From Spirochaetaceae bacterium (GTDB taxonomy: Bacteria > Spirochaetota > Spirochaetia > DSM-27196 > SKKC01), in the NCBI GenBank assembly GCA_007128315.1, contig SKXQ01000072.1:1-53744 (forward strand): a stretch of 53,744 bases of DNA, given 5' to 3'. The notes under the pieces were generated by a model. That model was not told the origin of the DNA, did no database searches, and worked only from the letters and a program-made list of their open reading frames with translations. A program made the position numbers and the translations under genes. Shown in pieces: positions 53,041 through 53,744 of this stretch (positions within the stretch are counted from its first letter, which is position 1; the number at the start of each line of letters is the position of its first letter).

Positions 53041-53744
53041 ATGAACATACACCGGCGCACCGCTGCGGCAGTCATTCTGAGTTTTATTCTTGTCGCAGGA
53101 GGTGTCGTCGGTTACATGCTCATTGAAGGATGGTCATTCAGCGAGAGCGTATACATGACCGCGATCACCCTGACTACAGTTGGATTCGGCGAAGTTCGCC
53201 CGCTGAGTGAAACCGGACGGTTCTTTACCGTCGCTTTTCTTGCCTTCGGGATTGCAACCATCGGATACAGTATCAGTGCTGTTTTCGGGTATATCTTCGA
53301 AGGACAGGTGTCCGAGGCGATCAAAATGCGTCGCATACGGCGGGAGCTGCAAAGAATGAGAGATCACTATATAGTCTGCGGATTTGGCGATGTCGGACAC
53401 GTCATTATTGAAGAGTTTCTGCGAAGCGGTGATCGATTCGTTGTAATTGATCGGGAGTCGGAACGGTTCGCACATGGAAAGGAAGTTGAATATCCCCGCG
53501 TCATAGGGGACGCGTCAGACGAAGCTGTGCTCGAGGAAGCCGGGATCGAGTATGCACGCGGACTCATGGCAGTGCTTCCGAATGAACAGGACAACGTTTT
53601 TGTCGTCCTGACCGCGCGGCAAATGAACCCGAGTCTGACCATTGTTGCGAAGGCGGCGGAGGGAAAAACCGTACGCAAACTCGAAAAGGCAGGAGCCGAC
53701 AGGGTAATAAGTCCCGCGCAGATCGCCGGGCGTCGCATGGTCGC
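53041..53744 (+). CDS. Two-TM potassium channel with TrkA-N (RCK) domain, cut by window end
   Basis: 234 codons to the window edge. TM1 (about 8-28), pore loop with the selectivity filter TTVGFGE (45-51, GFG instead of GYG, as in some bacterial channels), TM2 (about 60-82), then a cytosolic RCK/TrkA-N domain with the Rossmann glycine motif IVCGFGDVGHVI, IDRES and GDASDEAVLEEAGIE. The MthK-like arrangement gates K+ with a ligand or NAD(H). The missing end would hold the rest of RCK and maybe TrkA-C. Starts 3 nt after the htpG stop; probable co-transcription. Confidence 0.92.
   Translation, partial: MNIHRRTAAAVILSFILVAGGVVGYMLIEGWSFSESVYMTAITLTTVGFGEVRPLSETGRFFTVAFLAFGIATIGYSISAVFGYIFEGQVSEAIKMRRIRRELQRMRDHYIVCGFGDVGHVIIEEFLRSGDRFVVIDRESERFAHGKEVEYPRVIGDASDEAVLEEAGIEYARGLMAVLPNEQDNVFVVLTARQMNPSLTIVAKAAEGKTVRKLEKAGADRVISPAQIAGRRMV

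Noticed and set aside
1-53744. Mobile elements, CRISPR arrays, prophage or defence genes
   Set aside because: No transposase, integrase, phage, Cas or restriction-type protein and no regular direct repeats were seen; base composition looks even throughout.

Overview
The window reads as chromosomal core DNA of a free-living member of the Spirochaetota. This is an inference from gene types: archaeal/eukaryotic-style PheS and PheT, a short ProRS without the bacterial insertion domain, an EF-G of the spirochaete/mitochondrial EFG1 type, a CarD/CdnL regulator, ThrH, and many exported or membrane-tethered coiled-coil proteins. Genes are densely packed on both strands, and I see no IS element, prophage, CRISPR array, rRNA or tRNA. 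Both ends cut a gene.

Layout. 1-4.7 kb: tetR-MFP-RND efflux operon (minus) with an operator-like palindrome over the tetR promoter. 4.7-6.6 kb: a degenerate SDR-like protein and a DAACS symporter. 6.6-11.2 kb: ProRS and several envelope or membrane proteins. 11.4-17.8 kb: pheS-pheT, then an unknown protein and a cyclic-nucleotide-binding protein whose C-terminus resembles nucleoside phosphorylases. 17.8-19.4 kb: a receiver-HPt protein and ThrH. 19.5-23.0 kb: a ProU-type betaine ABC importer with promoter, intercistronic hairpin and terminator. 23.1-24.4 kb: a purine permease. 24.6-28.9 kb: a class III nucleotide cyclase followed by two coiled-coil envelope proteins. 29.0-33.2 kb: EF-G, a P-loop ATPase, CarD and a small membrane protein. 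33.2-36.0 kb: alanine dehydrogenase with an OppA-type binding protein. 36.0-42.6 kb: an exported coiled-coil/lectin-like protein, class II DAHP synthase, a methyltransferase, a lytic transglycosylase and a DAHP synthase-prephenate dehydratase fusion. 42.6-47.4 kb: a helical unknown, a lipoprotein and LeuRS. 47.4-47.7 kb: a strongly structured non-coding region. 47.7-53.7 kb: a CorC/CNNM protein, thioredoxin, cardiolipin synthase, HtpG and a 2-TM K+ channel with a TrkA-N domain (cut).

How the genes connect. Three synthetases (Pro, Phe, Leu), EF-G and CarD form a translation/growth set. Phenylalanine supply (two DAHP synthases of different classes, one fused to prephenate dehydratase-ACT) and its use (PheST) are in the same window. 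A cyclase and a cNMP-binding protein could form one signalling pathway, but this is not shown.

The most unusual items are: (1) the cNMP-binding/nucleoside-phosphorylase-like fusion; (2) the DAHP synthase-prephenate dehydratase-ACT fusion; (3) the structured intergenic RNA candidate before leuS, bounded by opposed terminators and with an anti-Shine-Dalgarno-like loop; (4) several genes, best seen for leuS and carD, whose promoter -10 element lies 8-10 nt before the start codon with no Shine-Dalgarno, implying (near-)leaderless mRNAs; (5) a perfect 9-bp-arm palindrome in the htpG leader where CIRCE would be expected.
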